Positions 7,976 to 18,990 of a stretch of 64,000 nt of DNA are shown here, piece by piece. Each line of letters begins with the position of its first letter. The first letter of the stretch is position 1. Position numbers and translations under genes: made by a program. The stretch is from Chryseobacterium culicis (GTDB taxonomy: Bacteria; Bacteroidota; Bacteroidia; Flavobacteriales; Weeksellaceae): positions 1-64,000 of the forward strand of contig NZ_PCPP01000002.1 in assembly GCF_002979755.1 (NCBI RefSeq), in the 5' to 3' direction. The notes under the pieces were generated by a model. That model had not been told where the DNA came from. It did no database searches and was given only the letters and a program-made list of their open reading frames with translations.

Positions 7976-10900
7976 ATGAGTTTTTTAAACAAAGTTCTTA
8001 AAGGGTTTTTGGGAGACAAAAAAGCGCAGGACCTAAAAGAAGTAAAAAAAGTTGTAACAAAAATCAGAGCTGTAGAACCTAACATTCAACAATTGTCAGA
8101 TGATGGGTTGAGACAAAAAACGGCTGAGTTTAAAGAGAATATAAAATCTGCAACCAGCAAGATTACAGCTCAAATAGAACAGATAAAAGAGCAGATAAAA
8201 AATTCAACAAACGTTGACGAAAAAGAAGCTCTTTTCTCAAAAATTGAGTCTTTAAAGAAAGAATCATACGAAATTGAAGAAAAAGTTCTGGTTCAGGTTC
8301 TTCCCGAAGCTTTTGCATTGATCAAAGAAACGGCAAGAAGATGGGCTCAGAATGGAGAAATCCGTGTAACGGCTAGTGACTGGGATAGAGAACTGGCTGC
8401 TGCAGGAAAAGATTTCGTTAGTATTCAGGGAGACACAGCTGTTTGGAAAAACTCATGGGACGCTGCCGGAACTCCTGTAGTTTGGGATATGGTCCACTAT
8501 GATGTTCAGTTTATCGGAGGAGTTATTCTTCACAGCGGTAAAATTGCCGAGATGGCAACCGGTGAAGGTAAAACTTTGGTAGGAACATTACCTATTTATT
8601 TAAATTCACTTCCTGAAAGAGGGGTACACGTTGTAACCGTGAACGACTACCTGGCAAAAAGAGACTCTGCATGGATGGGTCCTCTTTATCAGTTCCATGG
8701 TATGTCTATCGACTGTATCGATAACCACCAACCGAACTCTGACGGAAGAAGAAAAGCATATAACTCAGATATTACCTACGGAACGAATAACGAATTCGGT
8801 TTCGATTACCTGAGAGATAACATGGTGACATCACCTTCAGAACTGGTACAAAGAGAACTGAACTTTGCAATCGTGGATGAAGTTGACTCTGTATTGGTAG
8901 ATGATGCAAGAACACCATTGATCATTTCTGGTCCGGTTCCTCAGGGAGACAGACAAGAATTTGATATTCTTAAGCCTTCTATCGACAGAATTGTTGAAGT
9001 ACAAAAGAAAACGGTTTCTGCTATTTTCAATGAAGCAAAAAAATTAATCGCTGCTGGAAATACAAAAGAAGGAGGATTCAAATTACTTCAGGCATACAGA
9101 GGTCTTCCAAAAAACAGACAATTAATCAAATTCTTATCGGAAAGCGGAAACAGAGCATTGCTTCAGAAAGTTGAAGCGCAATATATGCAGGACAACAACC
9201 GTGATATGCCGATCGTAGATAAAGATCTTTACTTCGTTATAGAGGAGAAAAACAATCAGGTAGACCTTACAGACAAAGGTGTTGAATACATGTCTCAAGG
9301 AAACTCTGATTCCAATTTCTTCGTACTTCCGGATATCGGAACTGAGATTGCTGAAGTAGAAGCTAAAAACTTATCTAAAGAAGAAGAGTTTGAAGCTAAA
9401 GAAAAACTTTTCTCTGATTTTGCTGAAAAATCTGAGCGAGTTCACACGATGAGCCAGCTATTGAAAGCGTACACGTTATTTGAAAAAGATGATGAATATG
9501 TAGTGATTGATGGTGAAGTAAAAATCGTTGACGAGCAGACAGGTCGTATCATGGAAGGAAGACGTTATTCAGACGGTCTTCACCAGGCGATTGAAGCGAA
9601 AGAGAATGTAAAAATTGAGGCAGCGACTCAAACTTTTGCAACGGTTACCCTTCAGAATTATTTCCGTATGTACAACAAACTTGCGGGGATGACGGGTACT
9701 GCTGAAACTGAAGCTGGAGAACTTTGGGAGATCTACAAATTAGACGTTGTAGTAATTCCTACCAACCGTGTTATTTTAAGAGATGACAAACAAGATTTGG
9801 TTTTCAAAACCAACAGAGAAAAATATAACGCCGTAATTGAAGAAATTGAAAAACTAACAGCAGCAAGAAGACCTGTCTTGGTAGGTACAACTTCTGTTGA
9901 GATTTCTCAATTATTATCAAAGGCACTTCAATTAAGAAAAATTCCACACCAGGTATTGAATGCGAAGCTTCACAAGAAAGAAGCGGAAATTGTAGCAGGT
10001 GCAGGACAGCCAGGAGTTGTAACAATCGCAACCAACATGGCAGGTCGTGGTACGGATATTAAGCTTTCTAAAGAAGTAAAAGAAGCCGGAGGTTTAGCCA
10101 TTATCGGTACTGAAAGACATGATTCAAGACGTGTTGACAGACAGTTAAGAGGTAGAGCGGGACGTCAGGGAGATCCGGGAAGTTCGCAGTTCTATGTATC
10201 TCTTGAAGATAACTTAATGCGTTTGTTCGGTTCTGAAAGAATCGCTAAAATGATGGACAGAATGGGTCATAAAGAAGGTGAAGTTATTCAGCACTCTATG
10301 ATCAGTAAGTCTATTGAAAGAGCTCAGAAGAAAGTAGAAGAAAATAACTTCGGAACAAGAAAGAGACTTCTTGAGTATGATGACGTAATGAATAAACAAC
10401 GTGACGTAATCTATAAGAGAAGAAAGAACGCTCTATTCGGAGACCACTTGAAATATGACATTACGAATATGATTTTCGATGTTGCTAATTCTATCGTTGC
10501 GAAAGGAAAAGCTTCTGGAAGTTATAAGGATTTTGAATATGAAATTATTAAAACATTCACCATGGAATCCCCGGTTTCCCAAAATGATTTTAATAATAAA
10601 ACCATTCCGGATCTGACCAATATCTTATTCAAGGCCGCTCAGGAAGATTACGCAATGAAGCTGAACTTATTGAAAGAAAAATCATTCCCAATCATTGAGA
10701 ATGTATACCAAAATCAAGGTTCAATGTTCAAAATGATCCAGGTTCCTTTCACAGACGGACACAAAACAATGACTATTGTAGCTGACCTTAAAGAAGCTTA
10801 CGATACTCAGTGTGAAAGTTTAGTGAACGATTTCGAAAAGAACATCACATTATCAATTATTGATGAAAACTGGAAGCTTCACCTTCGTGAGATGGACGAC

Positions 10901-11050
10901 TTGAGAAGATCTTCACAAGGAGCTGTTTACGAGCAGAAAGATCCATTGGTAATCTATAAGCAGGAATCTTTCCACTTATTCAGTGAAATGATTGACAAAC
11001 TAAACAAAGAAATTATTTCTTTCTTATACAAAGGAGAAATTCCAGCGTAA
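7976..11050 (+). CDS. secA: Preprotein translocase ATPase SecA
   Basis: The 1024-residue SecA is the motor that pushes unfolded preproteins through SecYEG. Walker A (MATGEGKT) is at residues 193-200, the DEAD-like box reads [21 protein letters not shown], and the second motor domain has [10 protein letters not shown] and [14 protein letters not shown]. It is longer than the roughly 900-residue E. coli protein because of insertions around residues 60-100 and 330-460, as is usual in Bacteroidetes. It lacks the C-terminal zinc-binding CxC motif and ends FLYKGEIPA. The ATG at 7976 opens the conserved N-terminus. It appears monocistronic, with a terminator just downstream. Confidence 0.98.
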   Translation: MSFLNKVLKGFLGDKKAQDLKEVKKVVTKIRAVEPNIQQLSDDGLRQKTAEFKENIKSATSKITAQIEQIKEQIKNSTNVDEKEALFSKIESLKKESYEIEEKVLVQVLPEAFALIKETARRWAQNGEIRVTASDWDRELAAAGKDFVSIQGDTAVWKNSWDAAGTPVVWDMVHYDVQFIGGVILHSGKIAEMATGEGKTLVGTLPIYLNSLPERGVHVVTVNDYLAKRDSAWMGPLYQFHGMSIDCIDNHQPNSDGRRKAYNSDITYGTNNEFGFDYLRDNMVTSPSELVQRELNFAIVDEVDSVLVDDARTPLIISGPVPQGDRQEFDILKPSIDRIVEVQKKTVSAIFNEAKKLIAAGNTKEGGFKLLQAYRGLPKNRQLIKFLSESGNRALLQKVEAQYMQDNNRDMPIVDKDLYFVIEEKNNQVDLTDKGVEYMSQGNSDSNFFVLPDIGTEIAEVEAKNLSKEEEFEAKEKLFSDFAEKSERVHTMSQLLKAYTLFEKDDEYVVIDGEVKIVDEQTGRIMEGRRYSDGLHQAIEAKENVKIEAATQTFATVTLQNYFRMYNKLAGMTGTAETEAGELWEIYKLDVVVIPTNRVILRDDKQDLVFKTNREKYNAVIEEIEKLTAARRPVLVGTTSVEISQLLSKALQLRKIPHQVLNAKLHKKEAEIVAGAGQPGVVTIATNMAGRGTDIKLSKEVKEAGGLAIIGTERHDSRRVDRQLRGRAGRQGDPGSSQFYVSLEDNLMRLFGSERIAKMMDRMGHKEGEVIQHSMISKSIERAQKKVEENNFGTRKRLLEYDDVMNKQRDVIYKRRKNALFGDHLKYDITNMIFDVANSIVAKGKASGSYKDFEYEIIKTFTMESPVSQNDFNNKTIPDLTNILFKAAQEDYAMKLNLLKEKSFPIIENVYQNQGSMFKMIQVPFTDGHKTMTIVADLKEAYDTQCESLVNDFEKNITLSIIDENWKLHLREMDDLRRSSQGAVYEQKDPLVIYKQESFHLFSEMIDKLNKEIISFLYKGEIPA

Positions 11051-11073
11051 GAAAAATTTAATAAAATCATACA

Positions 11074-11108
11074 AAAACCGCTCTGGCATTGGCTAGAGCG
11101 GTTTTTTA
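11074..11108 (+). terminator. Rho-independent terminator after secA
   Basis: AAAACCGCTCT pairs perfectly with AGAGCGGTTTT around a 10-base loop and runs into TTTTTT. Confidence 0.9.
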
Positions 11109-11131
11109 TTATTCAGTATATAATAATTTTA

Positions 11132-11184
11132 TGATAAATATCAACTTCATTATTTATTTAGAACAGTTAAAAATAATATATTTG
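11132..11184 (+). promoter_or_regulatory. Promoter of the iron-uptake cluster
   Basis: A perfect -7 element TATATTTG is at 11177-11184, followed 18 bases later by the ATG at 11202. Upstream, TGATAAATATCA (11132-11143) is a 5-2-5 palindrome resembling half of a Fur-type box. Because the genes downstream are siderophore receptors, iron control through Fur is plausible, but the palindrome is short and AT-rich. Confidence 0.45.
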
Positions 11185-11201
11185 CAGAAAATTTGACTTT
11201 C

Positions 11202-13391
11202 ATGAAAAATGTACTGATCTGTGCTTCTGCACTGGGAACAATGCTGGTTTCTGCCCAAAAAAAAGATTCATTAACCACTAAAAGCATTGACGAAGTAGTT
11301 ATCAATACATATGTTAAGAAAGACAGTGATTATTCTAACAAAATGCCTCTTAAAGCCATAGAGGATCCACAAGTATACTCATCCATTGGCAAAGGAATTT
11401 TAGAAAACCAATTAATTTTTACAGTAGATGATGCCTTCAGAAATGTGGCTGGTGCACAAAAAATGTGGAGTGCTACCAACAGAGCAGGAGATGGAGGAAT
11501 TTATCTAAACTTAAGAGGTTTTGTAGCCGGAAACTCTATCAGAAATGGAATGGTAGCTCCTATTACAACTTCAATGGATGCAATTAATATTGAAAGAATT
11601 GAAGTTTTAAAAGGGCCTTCAGCAACATTATTCGGAAGTAATGTAACTTCTTACGGAGGAGTTGTCAACAGAATTACCAAAAGACCTTATGAAACATTTG
11701 GTGGAGCTGTTTCTTTAGCAGGAGGTAGTTATAATTACTATAGAGTACAGGCTGACGTAAATGCACCGCTTACTGCTGATAAAAAATTACTATTCAGATT
11801 AAACACTGCTTACACCAACCAGGGAACTTTCCAAAGAACGAATGCTAAAAATTCTTTTTATGCATTTACTCCCTCTCTTACATATCGCCCAACAGACAAA
11901 CTAGAGATCAATGCAGAATTGGAAATGCTTGAGACCAATGCGTATCCTGAAACGTCGTTTTTCTTTTATTTCCCCGGATCACAGCTTGGAGCCGACAATA
12001 TGGACCAAATGGAGAAACTGGGATACGACTACAAACAAACCTATACAGGGAATGATCTTAAAACAACAGCTAAAGCCAGAAACTTTTTTGGGCAGGTAAA
12101 TTATAAAATCAATGATTTTATCAAATCATCGACCAACGTAAGTACTTCCTACTCATATTCTGATGGCTTCAATCCATATTTTTATTTTGCACCCAATCCA
12201 GCCAACAGCTCAGAAATTGGAGTAGCAAGAGCAGACCAGTCAACCAAAGACGGCAAAAGAACGTATTTCCAACTTCAGCAAAACTTCAATTCAGATTTTA
12301 AAATCGGAAGTGTAAGGAACAGAACTGTAGCGGGTTTTGATTATATGAGAATGAATGATAACCAGTTCTTTATGTTTACTGAGTTTGATTGGGTACCATT
12401 CAACGCTGCAGATTATTCAAATATGAATGGCCAGACACTGGCAACAAAGTACCAGACTCTACAAAGCAGCCCCAACTTTGATCGTGATAACACCTATATC
12501 AGTACAGGTAAAAAAGATGTTTACAGTGGTTATATCTCCAACGTAATTACACCTGTTGCAGGACTTAATATCCTTACCTCTTTACGATATGAAAGCGTAG
12601 ATTTTAAAGGAGGTCAAACGGGACAAATTGCAACAGCAGCATATACCCAGGGAGCATGGTCTCCAAAATTGGGAATTGTTTATCAGATTATTCAGGACAA
12701 AGTATCTGTTTTCGGGAATTATCAAAACAGCTTTACAAGCAATGGATACTATATTTCAGATGCAGACTCTAATGTAACCTTATCAGATCCTGAAAGAGCA
12801 AACCAATTTGAAGGTGGGTTTAAAGCCAGCCTTATCAAAGGAAGAATCAGCACAACTTTGAGTTATTACAATATCAAAGTAAAAAATACACTTCTTAATG
12901 TGGGATATACATCATTAGGAAGAGCCATTCAAAGACAGGCAGGTTCATTAACAAGCCAGGGTGTTGAATTAGAAGCAAATGCATATCTGATCAAAGGTTT
13001 CTCCGTAATCGCCGGAGTAAGCTACAACGATATGAAATATACGGAAGCTGATGAAACCGTAATGGGAAGAAGACCTTCCACTGCATCATCTCCGTGGTTA
13101 GTTAACTTCAATGCTAGTTACCAGTTCCTTGACGGAAACTTAAAAGGTCTTGGATTCGGGGTTGGAGGAAACTATGCCAGCGATAACAAGATTGTCAACT
13201 CAACGACGATGGGAACCTTCATCCTTCCAAAATACTTAGTCATGAATGCCAACGTATTTTATGATGCCAGAAAATTCAGAGTCGGTGTAAAAGTAGACAA
13301 TTTCACGAACGAAAAATACTGGAACGGATATACAACGGCTAATGCACAGCCACTTGCTAATGTATTAGGAAGCTTTACTTATAAATTTTAA
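11202..13391 (+). CDS. TonB-dependent siderophore receptor 1
   Basis: A 729-residue outer-membrane receptor. The signal peptide ends at about SAQ (residues 1-19), a TonB-box-like IDEVVIN follows, then a plug domain with IERIEVLKGPSATLFGSN and a long beta-barrel ending in an aromatic residue (LGSFTYKF). The family imports ferric siderophores using TonB-ExbBD energy. I start at the ATG at 11202: the upstream TTG at 11193 would add three residues before a perfect signal peptide. It is the first gene of a five-gene run. The ligand cannot be read from sequence. Confidence 0.92.
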   Translation: MKNVLICASALGTMLVSAQKKDSLTTKSIDEVVINTYVKKDSDYSNKMPLKAIEDPQVYSSIGKGILENQLIFTVDDAFRNVAGAQKMWSATNRAGDGGIYLNLRGFVAGNSIRNGMVAPITTSMDAINIERIEVLKGPSATLFGSNVTSYGGVVNRITKRPYETFGGAVSLAGGSYNYYRVQADVNAPLTADKKLLFRLNTAYTNQGTFQRTNAKNSFYAFTPSLTYRPTDKLEINAELEMLETNAYPETSFFFYFPGSQLGADNMDQMEKLGYDYKQTYTGNDLKTTAKARNFFGQVNYKINDFIKSSTNVSTSYSYSDGFNPYFYFAPNPANSSEIGVARADQSTKDGKRTYFQLQQNFNSDFKIGSVRNRTVAGFDYMRMNDNQFFMFTEFDWVPFNAADYSNMNGQTLATKYQTLQSSPNFDRDNTYISTGKKDVYSGYISNVITPVAGLNILTSLRYESVDFKGGQTGQIATAAYTQGAWSPKLGIVYQIIQDKVSVFGNYQNSFTSNGYYISDADSNVTLSDPERANQFEGGFKASLIKGRISTTLSYYNIKVKNTLLNVGYTSLGRAIQRQAGSLTSQGVELEANAYLIKGFSVIAGVSYNDMKYTEADETVMGRRPSTASSPWLVNFNASYQFLDGNLKGLGFGVGGNYASDNKIVNSTTMGTFILPKYLVMNANVFYDARKFRVGVKVDNFTNEKYWNGYTTANAQPLANVLGSFTYKF

Positions 13392-13423
13392 ACTGTTAGA
13401 ATAAATTATTCCCCTTATAAACA

Positions 13424-15583
13424 ATGAAAAGAATAACAATAGGAGCTGCATTATTAACAACCATGTTAAGTTTTGCACAGGAAAAAAAAGACACCATCAA
13501 ATCCAACGATATTGAAGAAGTAGTTGTTAACGGAAGATATTATCAGAAATACAAACTGAATGAAGTTTCAGGTTCATTGAGAATCCAGACTCCGATTCTT
13601 GAACTTCCTCAAAATGTACAGTCTGTAAGTTCTCAGGTTCTTGCTGATCAGATTACATTGAACATGTCGGAAGGAATTGTCCGTAACGTAAGTGGAGCAA
13701 GAAAGGTAGAACACTGGGATAATGTATACTCCAATGTTTTCATGAGAGGAGCCAGTATTGCTACTTTTATGAATGGGATGAATGTATCTTCAACCTGGGG
13801 ACCAATCAATCCTGATGCCTCTATCATTGACAGAATAGAGTTTGTAAAAGGACCAGCCGGATTTATGGGTTCTATGGGAGATCCAGCCGGATTTTATAAT
13901 GTGGTAACTAAAAAACCTACCGGAAAGTTTGCCAACAGTGTACGTTTCACAACGGGAAGTTATAATCTTTTCAGAGGAGAAGCTGATCTGGACGGAGTAC
14001 TTGTAAAAGACGGTGTTTTAGACTACCGTATTAATTTAATGGGTAGCTCTAATAATTCATGGGTTGAAAATGATAAAACAAGCAAAATTATTGTTGCTCC
14101 TTCCATTACTTTCAGACCTACAAAGACCACGACATTTACCGCTCAATATAACTATCAGTATTTAAAATTCAATCAGCCGGGAGCTTATCTGATGTCTAAT
14201 GACGGATATGCTTCATTGAATGTACATACCAACTTTAATGATCCTAATTTCAAAAAAACAGAGGTAAAAGATCAGAGTTTATTCTTAAGTTTAGATCAGA
14301 AGCTTTTCAAAGACTGGGTTTGGAGCACGCAGTATGCTTATATGGATCTGAACTATGACGGAGGCTCATGGTGGGGAACTTTTGATTCAGCCAATAAAAA
14401 TATTTTAAACAGAACATTAAGCAACTGGCAGGCCAAAGGAAAAAATCATATTTTCCAGACCTATGTGAGAGGAACCCTTAATACAGGGAATATTGTTCAT
14501 AAAATAATTGCAGGATTTGATTACGGAGATAGAAAATACAATGCAGATTTCTCATCTTTTGCAGGAGGACCATTCCCAATTGATATTTACAATGTAAACT
14601 ATGGGGTAGATCCTTCAAAACTTCCTTCTTCTGACTTTTATACATTAAATCCATCTGCACCTTTTTATGATGATGAAGGGGTAAAATATACTTCGTACTA
14701 TGCTCAGGATCAGATTGAAATGTTTAACAATAAGTTAAGAATAACATTAGCAGGAAGATATACAAGCGGTACTTCTTACGCAGGATATCCGTATTACTCA
14801 CCTGGAAATGTTGTTCAAAGAAATAAAGCAGGAGAATTCACACCGAGAGTAGGAATTAGTTATTCAATCATGGACGATTTCTCTGTTTATGGAATTTATG
14901 ACAAAACTTTCGCACCACAATCCGGAACTGGAATTAATAATACACAGATTACAGATCCTTTCAAAGGACAGAATATCGAATTCGGTTTAAAGAAAGACTG
15001 GTTCGGAGGAAAATGGAACTCTACTTTCTCAGTATATGAAATCAGAAGGCAAAATATTCTTGTAGCAGGACTTAAAGAACAAAATGGAGGGGTTCCTTTT
15101 CAGGTTGCTTCAGGTGAGCAAAGAGCAAGAGGTTTTGAAACCGATATCAAAGGAGAAATCATCAAAGGGTTGAACATTATTATCAACTATGCTTATACAG
15201 ATGCAAAGACCATCAAAGACACAGATCCTACAAGAATTGGAATTCAGTCTCCGGGGAATGCAAAAAATGTACAAAATACTTGGGTAAACTACAGATTTGA
15301 AAATGGTCTTATGAAAGGGTTCGGAATTTCAGCAGGGTACCAGTATCAGGGAGGAAGACAATCCTGGTTTGGAGTAAATGCAGCGAAAGATCAAAGTCTT
15401 CCGGATTATTTTGATACCAACTTCGGGGTTTCCTATGTTGCTAAAAAATTCGATGTCAATCTAATGTTGAATAATGTCCTTAACAAAAAGCTTTACAGCG
15501 GTTACAGAGGAGATGCCGGCGAATATGCCTGGATCTACAATGCTCCGCGTAACTGGAGATTATCAATAGGATATAAATTTTAA
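13424..15583 (+). CDS. TonB-dependent siderophore receptor 2
   Basis: A 719-residue receptor with a signal peptide ending near SFAQ, a TonB-box-like IEEVVVNGR, the plug motif IDRIEFVKGPAGFMGSMGD and a barrel ending WRLSIGYKF. Plug and barrel resemble FhuE/FpvA-type receptors for hydroxamate or mixed siderophores, which is a family-level guess. It follows receptor 1 by 32 bases with no terminator between, so the two are likely cotranscribed. A hairpin sits directly after its stop codon and before the PepSY gene. Confidence 0.92.
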   Translation: MKRITIGAALLTTMLSFAQEKKDTIKSNDIEEVVVNGRYYQKYKLNEVSGSLRIQTPILELPQNVQSVSSQVLADQITLNMSEGIVRNVSGARKVEHWDNVYSNVFMRGASIATFMNGMNVSSTWGPINPDASIIDRIEFVKGPAGFMGSMGDPAGFYNVVTKKPTGKFANSVRFTTGSYNLFRGEADLDGVLVKDGVLDYRINLMGSSNNSWVENDKTSKIIVAPSITFRPTKTTTFTAQYNYQYLKFNQPGAYLMSNDGYASLNVHTNFNDPNFKKTEVKDQSLFLSLDQKLFKDWVWSTQYAYMDLNYDGGSWWGTFDSANKNILNRTLSNWQAKGKNHIFQTYVRGTLNTGNIVHKIIAGFDYGDRKYNADFSSFAGGPFPIDIYNVNYGVDPSKLPSSDFYTLNPSAPFYDDEGVKYTSYYAQDQIEMFNNKLRITLAGRYTSGTSYAGYPYYSPGNVVQRNKAGEFTPRVGISYSIMDDFSVYGIYDKTFAPQSGTGINNTQITDPFKGQNIEFGLKKDWFGGKWNSTFSVYEIRRQNILVAGLKEQNGGVPFQVASGEQRARGFETDIKGEIIKGLNIIINYAYTDAKTIKDTDPTRIGIQSPGNAKNVQNTWVNYRFENGLMKGFGISAGYQYQGGRQSWFGVNAAKDQSLPDYFDTNFGVSYVAKKFDVNLMLNNVLNKKLYSGYRGDAGEYAWIYNAPRNWRLSIGYKF

Positions 15584-15591
15584 AAAAAATC

Positions 15592-15622
15592 AAAGGTTAG
15601 CCCCTCATGGGGTTAACTTTTT
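15592..15622 (+). terminator. Terminator-like hairpin in front of the first PepSY gene
   Basis: AAAGGTTAGCCCC pairs with GGGGTTAACTTTT through 13 pairs (some G-T), followed by T residues. The T-run ends only four bases before the ATG at 15626. It may stop part of the transcription from the receptor gene or hide the start region. A second PepSY gene has the same arrangement at 18951. Confidence 0.7.
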
Positions 15623-15625
15623 GCT

Positions 15626-16825
15626 ATGAAAAAAAAGCATCACCATACAAAGAAAGCTTCTTCAAAAAAGTGGTCCGCAAAACTCCATCTGTGGTTTGGC
15701 CTGTCTGTTGGCATCATTGTATTTATAGTCTCTCTTTCAGGGACTTTATATGTTTTTAAGGACGAAATACAAAATAGCCTACGTAAAGAAGCTATTTACC
15801 TGAAGAAAGAGGATATTGGGAAAAAACCATTGTCTATCAATCTGCTTCGTGAAAAAGTATCCTTAGAACTTAATGAAAAATATCCTGTAAGCGCTGTAGA
15901 AATTCCTTTGGACAAAGCCAAGTCCTATCAGTTTGAATACTATGACAAAAGCAAAAAGGGATGGAACTATTTTCAGCAGGTGCGCATCAACAAACTGGTT
16001 TATGTAAATCAGTATACCGGAGAAATCCTTGCAGTATATAATGAGAAATATGATGTATTCAGTATTCTGAAATATCTCCACTGGGGACTTCTGCTCAACT
16101 CAGAATGGGGACCATATACGGTAGGAATTCCAACCGTCCTTTTTATCATTATGCTGATTACAGGAATCATTTTATGGTGGCCTAAAAATAAAAACGCCAG
16201 AAAAGGACGTTTCTGGTTCAATTGGGAAAATGTAAAAAACTGGAAACGTAAAAACTACGATCTTCATAATATTCTGGGATTCTATGCATCGTTTATTGCT
16301 CTTCTTCTAAGTGTAACGGGGCTTTATTTTGCCTATCCCTATGTAAAAAATACGTTTACTTTCGCCTTATCCGGCTCATGGGAACTTCCAAAAGAAAAGG
16401 AAAGAAAATCTCCAGACTCATTGATGGCAAAGAATGAAGCTGTTTTTGATCTCGCTGCAGCACAGACTGAAAAACTGTATGCAAAATCATCCAGCTTCAG
16501 AATTACTTTAAATGGAAAGAATAAAAAAGGAAAAGAACTGAAAAACCTTCCGGTAACAGTTTACGGACTGGATGGAAGATACAGTGAAAGAAACATCCTG
16601 AACTTCGACAAATACTCAGGAAAACTACTGACCAACAAACCTCATCACAAACTCAATACCGCCGAGAAATATTCCAACGCCAATTATGATATCCATACCG
16701 GATCCTACTTCGGAATCATTGGAAAGATCATTTGGTTTATCGCCGGCCTTACGTGTACATCACTCCCTGTAACCGGATTTCTGGTTTGGTGGGGAAAAAG
16801 AAAGAAAAAAGGAAAGAAAATATAA
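15626..16825 (+). CDS. PepSY-associated TM protein (PiuB-like), copy 1
   Basis: A 399-residue inner-membrane protein with a His/Lys-rich start, a first membrane helix in LHLWFGLSVGIIVFIVSLSG, PepSY-type periplasmic segments, and further helices in LFIIMLITGIILWWPKNK, LGFYASFIALLLSVTGLYF and near the C-terminus (VTGFLVWWGKR). Conserved histidines (LHLWFG, DLHNILGFY, DIHTGSYFG) resemble heme or metal ligands of the family. PepSY-TM proteins next to siderophore receptors are thought to reduce or release iron from siderophores at the inner membrane. Its stop overlaps the next start by one base (TAATG), so receptor 3 is translationally coupled. It is a clear paralog of the protein at 18991. Confidence 0.88.
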   Translation: MKKKHHHTKKASSKKWSAKLHLWFGLSVGIIVFIVSLSGTLYVFKDEIQNSLRKEAIYLKKEDIGKKPLSINLLREKVSLELNEKYPVSAVEIPLDKAKSYQFEYYDKSKKGWNYFQQVRINKLVYVNQYTGEILAVYNEKYDVFSILKYLHWGLLLNSEWGPYTVGIPTVLFIIMLITGIILWWPKNKNARKGRFWFNWENVKNWKRKNYDLHNILGFYASFIALLLSVTGLYFAYPYVKNTFTFALSGSWELPKEKERKSPDSLMAKNEAVFDLAAAQTEKLYAKSSSFRITLNGKNKKGKELKNLPVTVYGLDGRYSERNILNFDKYSGKLLTNKPHHKLNTAEKYSNANYDIHTGSYFGIIGKIIWFIAGLTCTSLPVTGFLVWWGKRKKKGKKI

Positions 16826-18939
16826 TGAAAAAAGCGCTTTTATCAGCTGCCTGCTTAGGAACTACTACCGTTTTTGCCCAGGTAAAAGATACTTTACAAA
16901 CCAAAAATGTGGATGAGGTTGTTATGACTGCCTCCCGAAAAAAGGAAAACATAAAAGAGGTTCCAAGCTCTATTACCGTAGTGGGAGAAAAGCAGATTCA
17001 GTCTCAGCTGACTGTTAACTCAGATATTACAAGCATCCTGCAGTATACGGTTCCCAGTTTAGGAACGAATTCCGGACAGACTTCCAACACGGGACAGACC
17101 TTAAGAGGACGTCAGGTTTTGGTTTTGATTGATGGAATTCCACAGTCTACTCCACTTCGTAACGGAGCCAGAGACTTAAGGACTATTGATCCTTCGGCCA
17201 TCGAAAGAATTGAAGTCATCAAAGGAGCATCTTCCATCTATGGAAACGGAGCAGATGGTGGGATTATCAATTATATTACAAAAAGAAACAAAACAGATAA
17301 AAAGATCTCAGGAATTTCACAGATTGGCTTTACCGGGCAGCCTTACGGTGGTACGTTAGGAGTAAGAGCCAGCCAGCTTTTAACTGGGAAAATCAAGAAA
17401 TTTGATTATACCCTTTCATTAGCCTACGAAAGAACAGGATATACAAAAGACGGAGACGGCGTTTTGATAAGCCCTACTTATAGTATTGCCAAGATGGACA
17501 ATTACAATGGCTTATTGAAAATAGGGTATGATATCAATGAGAATCAAAGAATTGAAGCTTCTTACATTGGTTATTCTTCAAGATCAGACCTGAACGTAGG
17601 ACTTAAAACAGGAAAATACGGCATCACCCCTACCATTGGTGAAGGAATTGGAAAAGGACTGGAAACAACGCCTCAGGGAACTCCGAAAAACCATAACATC
17701 AGAGTGAGCTATGACAATAAAAACCTGTTTGCAGGAACCTCGTTAAATATCAATCTTTATTATCAGGATTTCAAAACTGTTTACGGATACAGCGATACCT
17801 TTTTCAATGGCGGACAGTCTAATGTGATTTCAAAAAAAGCAGGAGCCAGATTCAATTTGGATACCCAACTTTGGAACTCAGCAAACTCTCAGGGAGAAAT
17901 TATCTACGGAGCTGATATTCTGAATGATGAAACGGTACAAAAACTGGAAGACGGACGTTTCTGGACTCCCAATATGAATATGACCAATATTGCTCCTTTC
18001 GTATTGGCAAAAATTGATCTCTTCAAAAAATTAACCATCAAAGGAGGACTTCGTTATGAAAACATCAAAGTAAATGTAGATGATTTCAATACCCTTTCTA
18101 CCCTTAAAAGTGACGGAACTTTCACCAAAAGTATTCCTGTAGCCGGTGGAAAACTGAGCTATAATGCTTTGGTAGGAAATATTGGTGTCCGTTATAATAT
18201 TGAGCCTTATATCAACCTTTTCGGAAGCTTCTCTCAGGCTTACTCTATCAATGAATTAGGAAGAATTCTGAGAACCTCAACTTCCGAAACGATTAAAAAT
18301 CTGGAAACAAAACCAATTATTGTAAACAATTACGAATTGGGTGCTACAGGACAGCTTTCCAGCTGGCTTAACTATGAATTAACTTCTTACGTGAGTACCT
18401 CTAAACTGGGAGCATCATTCGTACAAAGTCCGGACAGAGCATTGATGATTCAGAGATCTCCTGAAATTGTATACGGTGTTGAAGGATTTTTACACTTCAC
18501 CCCTACAAAATGGATTCAGTTTGGGGGAAGCTATAGCTGGATGGAAGGGATCACTTCCATAAAAGATGACGGTGATTACTCTGCAAAGATCAACAACAGC
18601 AGAATTTCTGCCCCTAAAGTATTAGCCTATGTTCAGGCGAGACCTATCCCTACTCTATCGATTGGTCTTGATATGCTTCACTCTTTCCAGCAAAACAGAT
18701 TCGAGCCTAATGCGAAAACAGGATTGTTTGCATATGGTGAAGGATATGTTCCTGAATATACTGTTTTCAACTTCAAATCAAGTTATGAAGTTAGCAACAA
18801 CTGGAGACTGTCATTAGGTATTGAAAACCTATTCAACAAAGTGTACCAGCCTGCCATTTCATGGTGGACCGCAAGAGACAGTGACTTCACAAATGCTCTT
18901 GGATTGAGAGGAACATTCATGATTGAGTACAAATTTTAA
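16825..18939 (+). CDS. TonB-dependent siderophore receptor 3 (IutA-like plug)
   Basis: A 704-residue receptor with a signal peptide ending near VFAQ, a TonB-box-like VDEVVMTASR, and a plug with TLRGRQVLVLIDG and IERIEVIKGASSIYGNGADGG, closer to the IutA/rhizobactin type than the other two receptors here. That suggests a citrate-hydroxamate siderophore, at low certainty. The reading frame is open further upstream to 16732, but that part lies inside the PepSY gene; the ATG at 16825 starts a proper signal peptide and overlaps the preceding stop as TAATG. The barrel ends with MIEYKF. Confidence 0.92.
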   Translation: MKKALLSAACLGTTTVFAQVKDTLQTKNVDEVVMTASRKKENIKEVPSSITVVGEKQIQSQLTVNSDITSILQYTVPSLGTNSGQTSNTGQTLRGRQVLVLIDGIPQSTPLRNGARDLRTIDPSAIERIEVIKGASSIYGNGADGGIINYITKRNKTDKKISGISQIGFTGQPYGGTLGVRASQLLTGKIKKFDYTLSLAYERTGYTKDGDGVLISPTYSIAKMDNYNGLLKIGYDINENQRIEASYIGYSSRSDLNVGLKTGKYGITPTIGEGIGKGLETTPQGTPKNHNIRVSYDNKNLFAGTSLNINLYYQDFKTVYGYSDTFFNGGQSNVISKKAGARFNLDTQLWNSANSQGEIIYGADILNDETVQKLEDGRFWTPNMNMTNIAPFVLAKIDLFKKLTIKGGLRYENIKVNVDDFNTLSTLKSDGTFTKSIPVAGGKLSYNALVGNIGVRYNIEPYINLFGSFSQAYSINELGRILRTSTSETIKNLETKPIIVNNYELGATGQLSSWLNYELTSYVSTSKLGASFVQSPDRALMIQRSPEIVYGVEGFLHFTPTKWIQFGGSYSWMEGITSIKDDGDYSAKINNSRISAPKVLAYVQARPIPTLSIGLDMLHSFQQNRFEPNAKTGLFAYGEGYVPEYTVFNFKSSYEVSNNWRLSLGIENLFNKVYQPAISWWTARDSDFTNALGLRGTFMIEYKF

Positions 18940-18950
18940 TTAAACTAAAT

Positions 18951-18982
18951 AAAAAGTAAAGCATATCTTTGCTTTACTTTTT
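18951..18982 (+). terminator. Terminator-like hairpin in front of the second PepSY gene
   Basis: AAAAAGTAAAGC pairs with GCTTTACTTTTT (12 perfect pairs, 8-base loop). The ATG at 18991 follows nine bases later. The layout copies that before the first PepSY gene, including the shared string ACTTTTT followed by TGCTAT near the start codon. Confidence 0.75.
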
Positions 18983-18990
18983 ACTGCTAT

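Noticed and set aside
16732-16824. Longer start for siderophore receptor 3
   Set aside because: This part lies inside the PepSY gene, is basic and not signal-like; the ATG at 16825 gives a proper signal peptide.
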